Positions 7,682-16,410 of a stretch of 64,000 nt of DNA are shown in pieces. Position 1 is the stretch's first letter, and each line of letters begins with the position of its first letter. A model generated the notes under the pieces. The model saw only the letters and a list, made by a program, of their open reading frames with translations, searched no databases and was not told the DNA's origin. The DNA is taken from the NCBI RefSeq assembly GCF_003751225.1, contig NZ_RJKE01000001.1, positions 372,001-436,000 of the forward strand, given 5' to 3'. The position numbers and the translations under genes were made by a program. This stretch comes from Actinocorallia herbida (GTDB taxonomy: Bacteria; Actinomycetota; Actinomycetes; Streptosporangiales; Streptosporangiaceae).

Positions 7682-8788
7682 ATGTTCGGTTGGCGAGTCC
7701 CCCTGCCCGACGAGGCGATGCTGATCTCCGGCGGCAAGACCTCGGAGAAGTACAGCGCTCCGTTCCGCGTGATCATCGGACACGGGGCCTTCGTCGTCCC
7801 GGTGTTCCGCAAGGTCGAGTTCATGTCGCTGTCGATGCACGAGGCGGAGGTCGCCGACACCTGCGTGACCCGCCAGGGCATCTCGCTGAAGGTCAAGGCG
7901 ATCATCGCCTTCAAGGTCGGCAACGACCTGGAGAGCATCGTCAACGCCGGTCAGCGCTTCCTGTCCGACCAGGCGCAGATGGCGGTGCTCACCGGCCGGA
8001 TCTTCTCCGGGCACCTGCGGGCGATCGTCGGGTCGATGACCGTCGAGGAGATCGTCACGGAGCGGCAGAAGCTCGCGATCGCCGTCCTCGACACCGCCAC
8101 CCCCGAGATGGCCAAGATCGGGCTGGTGATCGACTCGCTCCAGATCCAGTCGATCGACGACATGGGCGCGGGCTATATCGACGCGATGGCCGCCCCGCAC
8201 GTCGCGGCGATCCAGCGGCAGGCGCAGATCGCGCAGGCGCAGGCCGCGCAGCAGTCGGCCGAGGCCGCCCAGGAGTCGGAGCGCAACCAGGCCGAGTACG
8301 CGCGGCAGACCGCGATCGTCAAGGCCCAGTACAAGGCGGAGGTGGACCGGGCCCAGGCCGAGTCCGCCCAGGCCGGCCCGCTGGCGCTCGCCAACGCCCA
8401 GCAGGAGGTGCTGATGGCCCAGACCGAGCTGGCCCAGCGCGCCGCCGAGCTGCGCCAGCAGGAGCTGGTCAGCGAGATCGTCCGCCCGGCCGAGGCCGAC
8501 GCGGAGCGGATTCGGATCCTCGCCGAGGCCGAGGCCGAGCGCATGCGCATCCAGGCCGCCGCCGCCGCGTCCCACGACCGCGTCGCCCTCGACCGGATGC
8601 TGATCGAGCAGCTCCCCCTGATCGTGGAGAAGGCCGCCGCGGGCCTGGAGCGCGCGAACGTCAACATCCTCAACGGCGCGGACGGCCTCAGCGAGGTCGC
8701 CGCCGGCCTCGTCGGCCAGGGCCTCGCCATCCTGGAGACCGTCAAGAAGGGCATCGACAAGGACGACAAGCCCCAGCTCCCCGCCTGA
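7682..8788 (+). CDS. Flotillin-like SPFH/Band 7 protein
   Basis: A 368-residue SPFH protein. Residues 1-180 form the Band 7 domain (VPVFRKVEFMSLSMHEAEV ... GISLKVKAIIAFKVGN). Residues 180-300 form a long coiled coil rich in Ala, Gln and Glu with EAEAERMRIQAAA repeats, and the tail is helical. No transmembrane segment is evident, so membrane contact is probably peripheral as in flotillins. It scaffolds lipid microdomains in related bacteria. RBS AGGAAGGA precedes the ATG, and the small NfeD-like gene upstream makes a two-gene unit. Confidence 0.88.
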   Translation: MFGWRVPLPDEAMLISGGKTSEKYSAPFRVIIGHGAFVVPVFRKVEFMSLSMHEAEVADTCVTRQGISLKVKAIIAFKVGNDLESIVNAGQRFLSDQAQMAVLTGRIFSGHLRAIVGSMTVEEIVTERQKLAIAVLDTATPEMAKIGLVIDSLQIQSIDDMGAGYIDAMAAPHVAAIQRQAQIAQAQAAQQSAEAAQESERNQAEYARQTAIVKAQYKAEVDRAQAESAQAGPLALANAQQEVLMAQTELAQRAAELRQQELVSEIVRPAEADAERIRILAEAEAERMRIQAAAAASHDRVALDRMLIEQLPLIVEKAAAGLERANVNILNGADGLSEVAAGLVGQGLAILETVKKGIDKDDKPQLPA

Positions 8789-8800
8789 CCCCGGCCCGAT

Positions 8801-8830
8801 CCCGTGGAAGGGGCCGCCCCCTTCCACGGG
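8801..8830 (+). terminator. Terminator after the flotillin gene
   Basis: A perfect 13-bp stem (8801-8813 with 8818-8830) and CCGC loop lie 12 bases after the flotillin stop. No T run follows. Confidence 0.75.
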
Positions 8831-8860
8831 CCGGATGCCGCGGACGGCTTCGAGCTCAAG

Positions 8861-8892
8861 GCTCCAGTCGGTCGGGCCGCGGAAGAGGAAGG
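8861..8892 (-). repeat. Left direct repeat: displaced copy of the AspRS gene 3' end
   Basis: The 32 bases match 10981-11013 except for a CG/GAG difference near the middle. They equal the last codons of the AspRS gene (FLFRGP and following). This copy lies immediately outside the stop codon of the ATPase gene and is followed leftward by unrelated sequence without the AspRS stop codon. Confidence 0.85.
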
Positions 8893-10902
8893 CTAGGCGA
8901 TTCCGGCTTCATCGGACATCGCGTCGGCAGGGAGGAACTGCGCGTACTTCTCGCGAAGATACGCCAGGCCCGAGTCGTGGGTCGTCTCGTAGTCGAGGGA
9001 GTTCTGGACGAACTTGAGGCGGTGCTGGGCTTCGGAGATCAGCTCGCTCCACTGCTTCACGACGATCCGGTAGGTGCCGGTGTCCTGGACGACCCCGAAG
9101 GGAAGCTGCGGCTGCCTGCGCTGTTCGTCGACGGTGCGTGTGGTCTCGTTGCCGACAAGCCAGAAATCCCACTTCACGTTGGGCTGCGCGAAGGACTCGT
9201 CGTTGACGATCGCACTGGCGTAGGAACGCAGCTGGCTCACGTCCTCGTCGTCCAGGCGATGTTTCGGCCTTTTGAGTTCGACGACCAGCTGCTCGAAGGA
9301 GTCGGCATTAATCTGTAGCCGACGGCCCAGGACGAGATCCGGGATGGCGTCGGATCCGTCTTCCAGGCGCACTTCTCGGAGCTCGGCGAGTTCGACGTCC
9401 TGGCCCAGCTTCGCCAGAAATCTTCTGAGGACCTTCGTCAGTCTCTCGTCATCGCCGGTAAGGCTCCATTCTTCGCCGAAGATCCACGTCTCATGCGCGA
9501 GGATCCGGTGCAGCTGGCGCCGCTCGAGCAGTCTTTTCCTGATCTGCCGATCGAACAGGATGGTGTTGAGACCGCTCAAGAACTCCATGCGTGAGCCGAT
9601 CTCGTGGCCGGTCTGAATGAGTTGGGCGAGCGTGGTGTGCTTCAGAAGCCTCGTCAGCTCCTCAAGACGCGCCTTGGAGAGACGGGCGACGTCACCGAGG
9701 ATGGGAAGCAGGGATTCCGGATCGCTCTCAAAGGTCTCTTTGAGCAGCCGGAGCGACAGGGCTTTGGAACGACTGCTTTTGCTCTCGTCCACGGTGCGTG
9801 ACGCAGCGAGCGCGATGACGTTGAAGGTATCGCGGGTCGCAGCCTCCGTCGGAGTCGTCGGCTCATGCCTGTACGGCCATACGCCCTCGTCGCGCCATCG
9901 TTGGACGGTGGCCGCTTCACGGAGGCGAACGCGCTCTCCGAGGTACTCGCGCAGCGCATCGCGGGCCGCTGCGATGAGACGTCCTCGCGCAGTATCGGTG
10001 TCATCCTCCAGCCCGATCGGATCGTCGGCGGTGAAGCCGTCCCATTTGAGGTACGCGGTGAACTCCAGCCCCGGTGCTTGGACGCGTGGGTCTACCTCGT
10101 AGACGACGCGATCAGCGGAATCGCACAGGAAGATCGCGCGATTGACATTCTGGAGATCCCACTCGATTACGGTCAGCGTAGCGTCGTTCTGCCAGACGTC
10201 AGGCTGGCTGAGTGTCAGCACTCGCCGATTATCCTCTACGGTGCCCGGGTCCAGATCGGTGCCGAGGAAGCGGACGCCGAAGTCCTTGAAACGATCGATA
10301 TGCAGAGCGAACTCGGTCAGGATCGACTGGCGCAGCCCCTGGGGTTCTTCAAATTCTGATGCGGCATCATCGGAGATCTAAGTAATCGTCACAGTGGTGC
10401 CGGTTTCTTCACTCTCGGCGGGACCGGCGTTGATGTCGAAACTGTCAAGAGAAGTGCGCCGGCCATCGATGTGAACGGTGGCAAAGCCTCCCTGCACCTG
10501 CTCGGCGGTCGAGACCCACTGGACAAGGTTGCCAAGGGAGAAGGCGGCGAAGCGGCCACGGCCATGCCGTCCGTGAACGGGGCGCCCTGCAGGGCTCTGC
10601 GTCCCGGAGACCAGCTTCCAGCTATCGCCGACACGGGAGAACGCACGCTCGGCGCGCTCCAGGTTCATGCCGTTGCCATTGTCCGAGACGACGATCTCCT
10701 CGAGGCCGCCGAGATCGTTGTAGTCACAGGCGATGGTGACCGTCGTGGCATCCTCGTCGAAGGCGTTCCAGATCAGTTCGGCCAGGCCGACCGAGGGTTT
10801 GCGGACGTACCCCTCAAGGATGGACTGCCCCGCCTGGACCTTCGCTGCGGTCATGGACGCCATCGTTTCACGCACCGTCAACGGACGTGGCGAGAGAACC
10901 AC
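8893..10902 (-). pseudogene. GHKL (MORC/HSP90-like) ATPase-PD-(D/E)XK gene split by an in-frame TAG
   Basis: One frame runs through 10902-8893 with a single TAG at 10378-10380. The part before it (174 residues) is the N-terminal half of a GHKL ATPase: N-box AELIWNAFDEDA, DNGNGM, and GRHGRGRFAAFSLG. The part after it continues at once in the same frame (ISDDAASEFEEPQG...) and ends in a nuclease-like domain with IPDLVLGRR...LVVELKRPK, a PD-(D/E)XK pattern. Intact it would be about 670 residues. Such ATPases resemble bacterial MORC/MutL relatives linked with restriction and phage defence. A second GTG could restart translation at 10221. Base composition is lower in GC than in its neighbours. It is a nonsense pseudogene, or a gene with read-through. 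Confidence 0.8.
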
Positions 10903-10975
10903 TTTGTCCCAGTTGTCCCAAAGTTCTGTCAGTGGAGAGCGTCGGCCACCGAGCGTGGCGTTCGGTCAGAAGGTT

Positions 10976-12277
10976 TCATGGCTCCAGTCGGTGAGGGCCG
11001 CGGAAGAGGAAGGTCGTCTCGCGGATGGAGGGGAGGCCGAGCAGGAGCATGAGGAGGCGGGCGAGGCCGAGCCCCAGGCCGCCGTGGGGCGGGGTGCCGT
11101 AGCGGAAGCAGTCGAGGTAGCCGCGGAGCGGCTCCAAGGCCATGCCCTTCTCGCGGGCCTGAGCGACGAGGACTTCGTGGCGGTGCTCGCGTTGGGCGCC
11201 GGTGGTGATCTCGACGCCTTTCCAGAGCAGGTCGAAGCTCTCGGTGACGCTCGGGTCGTCGTCGGGGCGCAGGTGGTAGAAGGGCCGGGCGGAGGCGGGG
11301 TAGCGGGTGACGAAGACGAACTCGTGCCCGGTCTCGGCGGCGATCAGTGCGGACAGGGCCCGTTCGCCTTCGGGGTCCAAGTCGTCTTTGCCGCCTTCGG
11401 GGTCCCAGCCCGCCGCGCGCAGCCGGGTCAGCGCGTCGGCCATCGTGATGCGCGGGAAAGGCAGCTCGGGGACAGCCGCGGTGACGCCGAAGTGCTCCTC
11501 GATCTCAACGCCGTGGCGGCGGTGGACCTCGATGAGGACGTGGTGGAGCAGGCGTTCCTCGACGGCCATGACGTCCTCGACGGAGTCGATCCAGGCCAGC
11601 TCAAGGTCGACGCCGGTGAACTCGGTGGAGTGCCGTGCGGTGAAGGACGGTTCCGCACGGAAGACCGGCCCGATCTCGAAGACCCGGTCGATGCCGCCGG
11701 CGATGGCCATCTGCTTGTAGAACTGCGGGGATTGGGCGAGGTAGGCGGTGCGGTCGAAGTAGCCGACTTCGAAGACCTCCGCGCCGGATTCCGAGGCCGT
11801 CGCCATCAGCTTGGGCGTGTGCAGCTCGGTGAAGCCCTCGGCTTCCGCGATCTCCCGCATCGCGCGCTCCACGGTGGTCTGCACCTGGAACACCAGCTGC
11901 TGGGAGGGGCGCCGCAAGTCGAGGAACCGCCAGTCCAGGCGCTGGTCGAGGTTGGTGTGCTCGTCGATCGGCAGCGGCGCCTCCGCCGCGGCGACGATCT
12001 CGACGCGCTCGGGAACGATCTCCAGCCCGCTGAGCTTCACCTTGTCGTTCGCGACGACCTTGCCGGTGATCCGGACCGCCGATTCGACGGTCGCGCCCTC
12101 GAAGGCCGCCTCGACGACGCCCCCGTCCCGCACATGCGTGACCTGTACGAGCCCGGTGTGGTCGCGGACGATGACGAACTGGATGCGGCGCTGAAGCCGG
12201 AGGGCCTGGATCCATCCGCAGACGGTCACCGACTCGTCCGGATGGTGCGAAAGGTCGCGGATCAGGGTGCGCGACAT
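10976..12277 (-). CDS. aspS2: Archaeal-type aspartyl-tRNA synthetase (aspartate-tRNA(Asp/Asn) ligase)
   Basis: A 433-residue class IIb synthetase. An N-terminal OB-fold anticodon domain (CGWIQALRLQRRIQFVIVRD) is followed by the catalytic core with motif 2 (FRAEPSFTARHSTEFTGVD) and motif 3 (GLGLGLARLLMLLLGL). It lacks the large GAD insertion of bacterial AspRS, so it is the short archaeal or non-discriminating form. It attaches Asp to tRNA-Asp and, in many species, to tRNA-Asn for GatCAB amidation. The ATG at 12277 after AAGGGAG is preferred to the upstream frame. It lies downstream of a radical SAM gene (124-base gap) in the same direction, so a biosynthetic or resistance role is possible. 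Its last codons are duplicated at 8861. Confidence 0.9.
   Translation of the reverse strand: MSRTLIRDLSHHPDESVTVCGWIQALRLQRRIQFVIVRDHTGLVQVTHVRDGGVVEAAFEGATVESAVRITGKVVANDKVKLSGLEIVPERVEIVAAAEAPLPIDEHTNLDQRLDWRFLDLRRPSQQLVFQVQTTVERAMREIAEAEGFTELHTPKLMATASESGAEVFEVGYFDRTAYLAQSPQFYKQMAIAGGIDRVFEIGPVFRAEPSFTARHSTEFTGVDLELAWIDSVEDVMAVEERLLHHVLIEVHRRHGVEIEEHFGVTAAVPELPFPRITMADALTRLRAAGWDPEGGKDDLDPEGERALSALIAAETGHEFVFVTRYPASARPFYHLRPDDDPSVTESFDLLWKGVEITTGAQREHRHEVLVAQAREKGMALEPLRGYLDCFRYGTPPHGGLGLGLARLLMLLLGLPSIRETTFLFRGPHRLEP
10981..11013 (-). repeat. Right direct repeat: functional 3' end of the AspRS gene
   Basis: This copy is inside the intact AspRS reading frame, just before its TGA (10976-10978). 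With the copy at 8861-8892 it brackets about 2.1 kb that holds only the ATPase/nuclease gene and its upstream region. This is the classic look of an element that integrated at a gene 3' end and restored the gene. Confidence 0.85.
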
Positions 12278-12401
12278 CGGCAACTCCCTTGGTTGCTGGC
12301 GCGTTGTTCGCGCCGGTGAGCAGGGCGGTAGACGGCCGCCTGCGAGGACGGGCCACAGCGTAGCCGACCCGTGGCCGAGAGGCACCGCGATTTCGGGGGT
12401 G

Positions 12402-13517
12402 TCAGGCCAGACTGAAGACGCCGGAGAACACCGGGAGGCCGCGGGCTTCGATGATCTTCTGGAAGCCGACATGGACGTTGACCAGCCCGTCGAGGTCGTA
12501 CTGGAACGGAATGTCCTGCTGCTTGACTACGAACGGGGTGAGCACCGTCGGTGAGGGAACTACGCCGAGCGCGGCGATGGTTTCCAGGCCGCGCAGGGTG
12601 TCTGCGGCGGGTTCGATGCCCGCTAGCAGGCAGCTCCCGACCTGCTGGTGCCCGAAAACGTCGACGGCGTCGGTGAACACGGTCACGTAGTCGCCGAACG
12701 TCAGGGTTCCCTTGTAGCCGTGGACGTAGCGGCGCCGATAGTCGTCGTTCACGATCTCCACCCCGCTGTTGAAGCGACTCACCCCGGCCGCCTTCAGAGC
12801 GTGGAGATAGTCGAGACGGTAGGAGGACTCACCTCGGAGGGCTTCGGGGATGACCTGGGAGACGTAGATGCCCTGGGAGTAGCCGATCGAGCGGAGTTCA
12901 GCGGCCAGTCGGCAGTGCCGTTCCAGCTCGAGTCCGGTGTTCTTGATGCTGCCGGTGCACAGCCAGACGATGTCGTACTTGGTCAGGAAGTCCTCGGCGC
13001 AGTCGCGTACGTAGGCGAGGCAGGCGTCGAAGTTGGCCGAGTAGCAGGCCGGGCTGCTACCCCGAAGGGCGAGGATCTCCCATTCGGACTCCTTGAAACA
13101 GAAGTCGCAGGAGTACGCGCAGTAGGTGTGGTAGTCGAAGACGAAGCTGCGCACGCCGTTCTCACGTAGGAGACCGAAGTTGTACATGCCGGTCGGAGCC
13201 CTGCCTTCATCGATGAGCTGACAGCAGGCGACATCACGGTCCTTCTCGTTGATCCGGGCCGTCAGGCGCGTCCCGTCGAACCGGAAAGGGGACCGCTGGT
13301 CGACTCGGACCGTCACCTTCTTGCAGAAGCCGGGTGCCGAGATCTCGATCTCGATCCGTGGGATCACCTGGCCGAGCATGGGAAGGCGGATATCCGTAGT
13401 GGTGAGCTGGACTCCGTCGCGGAGCACGCCCAGGCGCAGCAGTTCCGGAACGCTCACCAGGTCAGCGCTGGGGACCGTCAGATCGATGAGCTTCGAAGGT
13501 GCGGTGGATGAGGGCAT
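12402..13517 (-). CDS. Radical SAM enzyme of unknown reaction
   Basis: A 371-residue protein with the [4Fe-4S]/SAM motif CAYSCDFC (Cys133, 137, 140). The barrel contains a GSIKNTG region, VSRFNSGVEIVND, and a final HVGFQKIIEARGLPVFSG. About 120 residues precede the cluster motif, forming an unusual N-terminal domain with extra cysteines (FCKKVTV, CCQL). No SPASM cluster is obvious at the C-terminus. The start ATG is one base after the amidohydrolase stop, and its RBS AAAGGTGG is made of the last amidohydrolase codons, so the two are translationally coupled. The reaction is unknown; context suggests a small-molecule or peptide pathway with the amidohydrolase and AspRS. Confidence 0.85.
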   Translation of the reverse strand: MPSSTAPSKLIDLTVPSADLVSVPELLRLGVLRDGVQLTTTDIRLPMLGQVIPRIEIEISAPGFCKKVTVRVDQRSPFRFDGTRLTARINEKDRDVACCQLIDEGRAPTGMYNFGLLRENGVRSFVFDYHTYCAYSCDFCFKESEWEILALRGSSPACYSANFDACLAYVRDCAEDFLTKYDIVWLCTGSIKNTGLELERHCRLAAELRSIGYSQGIYVSQVIPEALRGESSYRLDYLHALKAAGVSRFNSGVEIVNDDYRRRYVHGYKGTLTFGDYVTVFTDAVDVFGHQQVGSCLLAGIEPAADTLRGLETIAALGVVPSPTVLTPFVVKQQDIPFQYDLDGLVNVHVGFQKIIEARGLPVFSGVFSLA

Positions 13518-13518
13518 C

Positions 13519-14667
13519 TCAGCCACCTTTCGCAGAGATGAGGCGTGCTGCGTTCCCAGCGGCGACGGCGTTGGCGTCGGAGATCGGCAGTGGCCGAAGC
13601 GGCCTCGTCCAAGAAGAGGCGGGACAGGCTGGAGTACCGGGATGCGGATAGTCGGTGGCCAGCATCGATCGACGGCGCAGCCATCCCGGCGTGGCGGCCA
13701 GGTCTTCACCGAGGCCGACGGAGAAGAAGATCCTGTCGGCGTCTGTGAAGTAGTCACTCGGCGGATGCTCCGGCAGATCCGAGGACCGGTTGCTGCGCAG
13801 GGTCTCCCACGATTCGCGGGCTCGGTCGAGCCATGCCGGCAGCCAGCCCGCGCCGCACTCGTGGAAGGCAAAGCGCAGACGCGGAAACCGGTCCAGGACG
13901 CGGTCATCGAGAAGCGCGGCGAGCAGAAGCTGCCCGGGAAGCACCTCGTTCACGTGGTTGTAGAACGCCCCGGCACCGGCGGTGCGCAGATCCGTCGGCG
14001 ACGCGGTCGGCAGTAGATGCGGGATCGCGACCTTGTGGAGGTGAACCACGAACTCAAAGTCTTGGGCGGCCGCGAAGAACGCGTCGACGCCGCGCAGGCT
14101 CTGTCCGACGCCCATGGGAAGCATGACGTGCCGGAAACCCACCTCGGCCAAGTGCGTCAGGTCCGCGCTGACGGAGTCCGTGTGAGCGATCTGGGCCACG
14201 GGGATCAATCGGCCCGTTGAATCGGCGGCCATGTCGCGAACCCAGCGGTTGTAGGCATCGAAGTGCGCCACTGCGTACGGGCTGACGGGATCTGCTTCCC
14301 GAGGCCAGATGAGCCCCAGGCTCGGGAACAGGAACGTCGCGTCGATCCCGGACTTGTCCAGCCACTCCAGCCGGGCGGGCCCCTGCCACGACGCGACGGT
14401 GCAGGACTCCTCGTAGGAGGCGAAGTGCGGCCTGCAAGGGAGATGATTCCAATCGGGAATCTTCTGCCCCTCCCTGGGCACCACACCCCCGAGACGGCGG
14501 ATCAACCGCGACGGAGCACCGTCAATGAGCAGCTTGTCACCATCATTCGCGTCCCTGAGGACGCGCAGGCCCCGGTCCCGGAAGGCCGGATCCAGGTAGT
14601 CACGCCAGAGCCAGAGCGGCTCCATCACATGACCGTCGGCGTCGATGACCCTTTCGACTTCCCACAT
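13519..14667 (-). CDS. Amidohydrolase-2 family metalloenzyme (hydrolase or decarboxylase)
   Basis: A 382-residue TIM-barrel protein starting MWEVERVIDADGHVMEP, where D-x-D-G-H is the family metal-site motif. Later landmarks are GFRHVMLPMGVG, VVHLHK (metal His), RFAFHECGAGWLPAW and MLATDYPHPG (late Asp and His). Members hydrolyse C-N bonds or, as in the ACMSD branch, decarboxylate aromatic or imine acids without ring opening. The ATG at 14667 follows GGAGGGTTC. It is coupled to the radical SAM gene downstream, and an XRE regulator gene ends 97 bases upstream on the same strand. Confidence 0.88.
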   Translation of the reverse strand: MWEVERVIDADGHVMEPLWLWRDYLDPAFRDRGLRVLRDANDGDKLLIDGAPSRLIRRLGGVVPREGQKIPDWNHLPCRPHFASYEESCTVASWQGPARLEWLDKSGIDATFLFPSLGLIWPREADPVSPYAVAHFDAYNRWVRDMAADSTGRLIPVAQIAHTDSVSADLTHLAEVGFRHVMLPMGVGQSLRGVDAFFAAAQDFEFVVHLHKVAIPHLLPTASPTDLRTAGAGAFYNHVNEVLPGQLLLAALLDDRVLDRFPRLRFAFHECGAGWLPAWLDRARESWETLRSNRSSDLPEHPPSDYFTDADRIFFSVGLGEDLAATPGWLRRRSMLATDYPHPGTPACPASSWTRPLRPLPISDANAVAAGNAARLISAKGG

Positions 14668-14764
14668 GAACCCTCCTGCCGAACACGTGTGCCATATCTG
14701 CCGGACTGAGCCTCGCGCTTGGGCACGAGCCAGATCCAGCATCATGCAGAGATATGCAGCAGGA

Positions 14765-15628
14765 TCAGTGCAGGCTTCGGAGTGCGGACTGGATCAGTGC
14801 GCGGGCGTCGGCGCCGTGCACGGCGGCCGCGGTCAGGGCGGCGAAGGCCCGCTCGTAGACCGCTATCTCCGAGGGCTGGGTGATGGTCACTTCGGCGGTG
14901 AGCAGTTCGGTGATGACGCGTTCGGAGTCGTAGATCCAGAAGCCGTTCAGTGGCCACATGCCCTCGCGGGGAGCGGTCGCGGGGACGATGCTGAGCGAGA
15001 TGTTCGGTCGGGCCATCACCGTCAGGAGGTGGCCGAGTTGGGTCGCCATGGTCGCCGCGCCGCCATAGCGAGTGACCAGGGCTTGCTCCTCGATGACCAC
15101 GGCGAAGGTCCTGCCCAGGTCGTCCAGGACCTTTCGACGTTCCATCCGTGCTTCGACCGCTTCGACGAGGTCGTCGGGGATCCGGTTGAACGAGATCACC
15201 GACCGAAGGACGGCCTCGGCGTAGGCGGGTACCTGGAACAGGCCGGGCAGCAGGCCGGGCTCGTAGACGCGGAACCGGGTGATCCGCTCCCACAGCGGGA
15301 GGTAGGACTCCTGTACTTGGCGGAGCCCGGTGCGCTGCCTGCGTTTCCACTCCACGTACGCCGACGACACCGTCCGCGCCACCGCGATCAGGTCTTCGGC
15401 CTCGTCCTGGGCGCCGCACAGCCGGCACCACACGCGGATGTCCTCGACTGATGGGGAGGTGATGGTGTGCTCGAGCTTCGACACCTTCGTCTGGTGCCAG
15501 CCCGCCGCCCGGGCCAGACCCGTGGCGGACAGCCCAGCCCGGACGCGCAGGTCGCGAAGCCGGTCGGCCAGCGCTTGACGGGCCTGCTGCACCCCGGACT
15601 TCGGCGAGGGGCGAGGTACAGGAGGCAT
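14765..15628 (-). CDS. XRE-family regulator with DUF5753
   Basis: A 287-residue regulator. The HTH lies at about residues 20-70 (LRDLRVRAGLSATGLARAAG WHQTKVSKLEHT, read across the recognition helix). The C-terminal 190 residues are the DUF5753 ligand- or protein-binding domain (ESYLPLWERITRFRVYEPGLLPGLFQ ... ARPNISLSIVPA). Such proteins typically work with DUF397 or DUF6879 partners in actinomycete development or secondary metabolism. The ATG at 15628 starts 10 bases after the DUF6879 stop, so both belong to one transcript. It could regulate the amidohydrolase-radical SAM genes downstream. Confidence 0.88.
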   Translation of the reverse strand: MPPVPRPSPKSGVQQARQALADRLRDLRVRAGLSATGLARAAGWHQTKVSKLEHTITSPSVEDIRVWCRLCGAQDEAEDLIAVARTVSSAYVEWKRRQRTGLRQVQESYLPLWERITRFRVYEPGLLPGLFQVPAYAEAVLRSVISFNRIPDDLVEAVEARMERRKVLDDLGRTFAVVIEEQALVTRYGGAATMATQLGHLLTVMARPNISLSIVPATAPREGMWPLNGFWIYDSERVITELLTAEVTITQPSEIAVYERAFAALTAAAVHGADARALIQSALRSLH

Positions 15629-15638
15629 AAGGCGGTGA

Positions 15639-16175
15639 TCAGAGAGCGAAGTCCGCGTGGTCCACGGCCCGCTCCCACACGGCTTCGAACGCCTCCGCAC
15701 AGAACTTCACGAGGGCCGCATCGTCGCTGAGCTGGGACGCCTTCGGCCGCCCGTCGCCGTCGAACAGATTGAACATGACCCGCGTGGAGTCGACCATCCA
15801 CAGGTCGTTGCCCGGCAGCCGCAGGTCTGTGGCCTGATCACGGGGCAGCCACCGGACGTCCTCGCCGCACTCCAGATTCCGGTACCCCCAGGCGTGCAGG
15901 AACCGGTGGTACTCGCCCACCGGCGTCGAGACGATGCGGGCACGCCTCATCCGCACACCACGAGCCGTGGTCTCCGCCGTCAGATCCCAGTAGGCGTCCT
16001 CGTCACGAGGCAGCCTGCGCGGCCGTCCGCCGTCCGCCCAGGCGCGCCAGACGGCGTCCTCGTAGTCGACGGCGTAGACGTCCCGCAGCTCCAGGTGGAG
16101 CAGCTCGGACTTCGCCGACCGGAACAGTTCCGCGAACGTCCGGAGGTCGGCGACCGGCCTAAGCTCCAGACCCAC
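15639..16175 (-). CDS. DUF6879 family protein
   Basis: A 178-residue actinomycete protein that begins at a GTG overlapping the end of the small upstream gene. Diagnostic stretches are FAELFRSAKSELLHLELRDVY near the start, RMRRARIVSTPVGEYHRFLHAW in the middle and DLWMVDSTRVMFNLFDGDG near the end. The family regularly sits next to XRE/DUF5753 regulators, as here. Its biochemical role is unknown, and a role as a regulator partner is inferred only from context. Confidence 0.85.
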   Translation of the reverse strand: MGLELRPVADLRTFAELFRSAKSELLHLELRDVYAVDYEDAVWRAWADGGRPRRLPRDEDAYWDLTAETTARGVRMRRARIVSTPVGEYHRFLHAWGYRNLECGEDVRWLPRDQATDLRLPGNDLWMVDSTRVMFNLFDGDGRPKASQLSDDAALVKFCAEAFEAVWERAVDHADFAL

Positions 16176-16410
16176 CCAGCGCCTCCAGCTCCTCGATCGC
16201 CCGACGCAGCACCGGGATCATCCTCTCAGGAATCCGGAGCACGCTCTCATGACCCGGCACCGGATAGAAGATCCGCTCCACCTCGGCCACTGTTGCCTCA
16301 TCCGCAGTCCACGACTGGAGCACCAGCTCCCTCCGCACCGGATCGACGAACGCGGTGGGCGACTGCCCCTGACCGCTGTCGGGATCCGTCCCGATGAACT
16401 TTAGAGCCAC
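16159..16410 (-). CDS. Small conserved actinomycete protein upstream of DUF6879
   Basis: An 83-residue soluble protein starting (GTG) ALKFIGTDPDSGQGQSPTAF. The Gly/Ser-Pro turn, the AFVDPVRRELVLQSW strand pair and the closing helix IPERMIPVLRRAIEELEA fit a small family that I recall beside DUF6879 proteins. The open frame extends much further upstream, but GGAGG lies five bases before the GTG at 16410 and the upstream part looks non-coding. It overlaps the DUF6879 start by 17 bases. Function unknown. Confidence 0.75.
   Translation of the reverse strand: MALKFIGTDPDSGQGQSPTAFVDPVRRELVLQSWTADEATVAEVERIFYPVPGHESVLRIPERMIPVLRRAIEELEALGGSGA

Noticed and set aside
10733-12319. 528-codon plus-strand frame opposite AspRS
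   Set aside because: AspRS is certain from motifs 2 and 3; the frame is its shadow.
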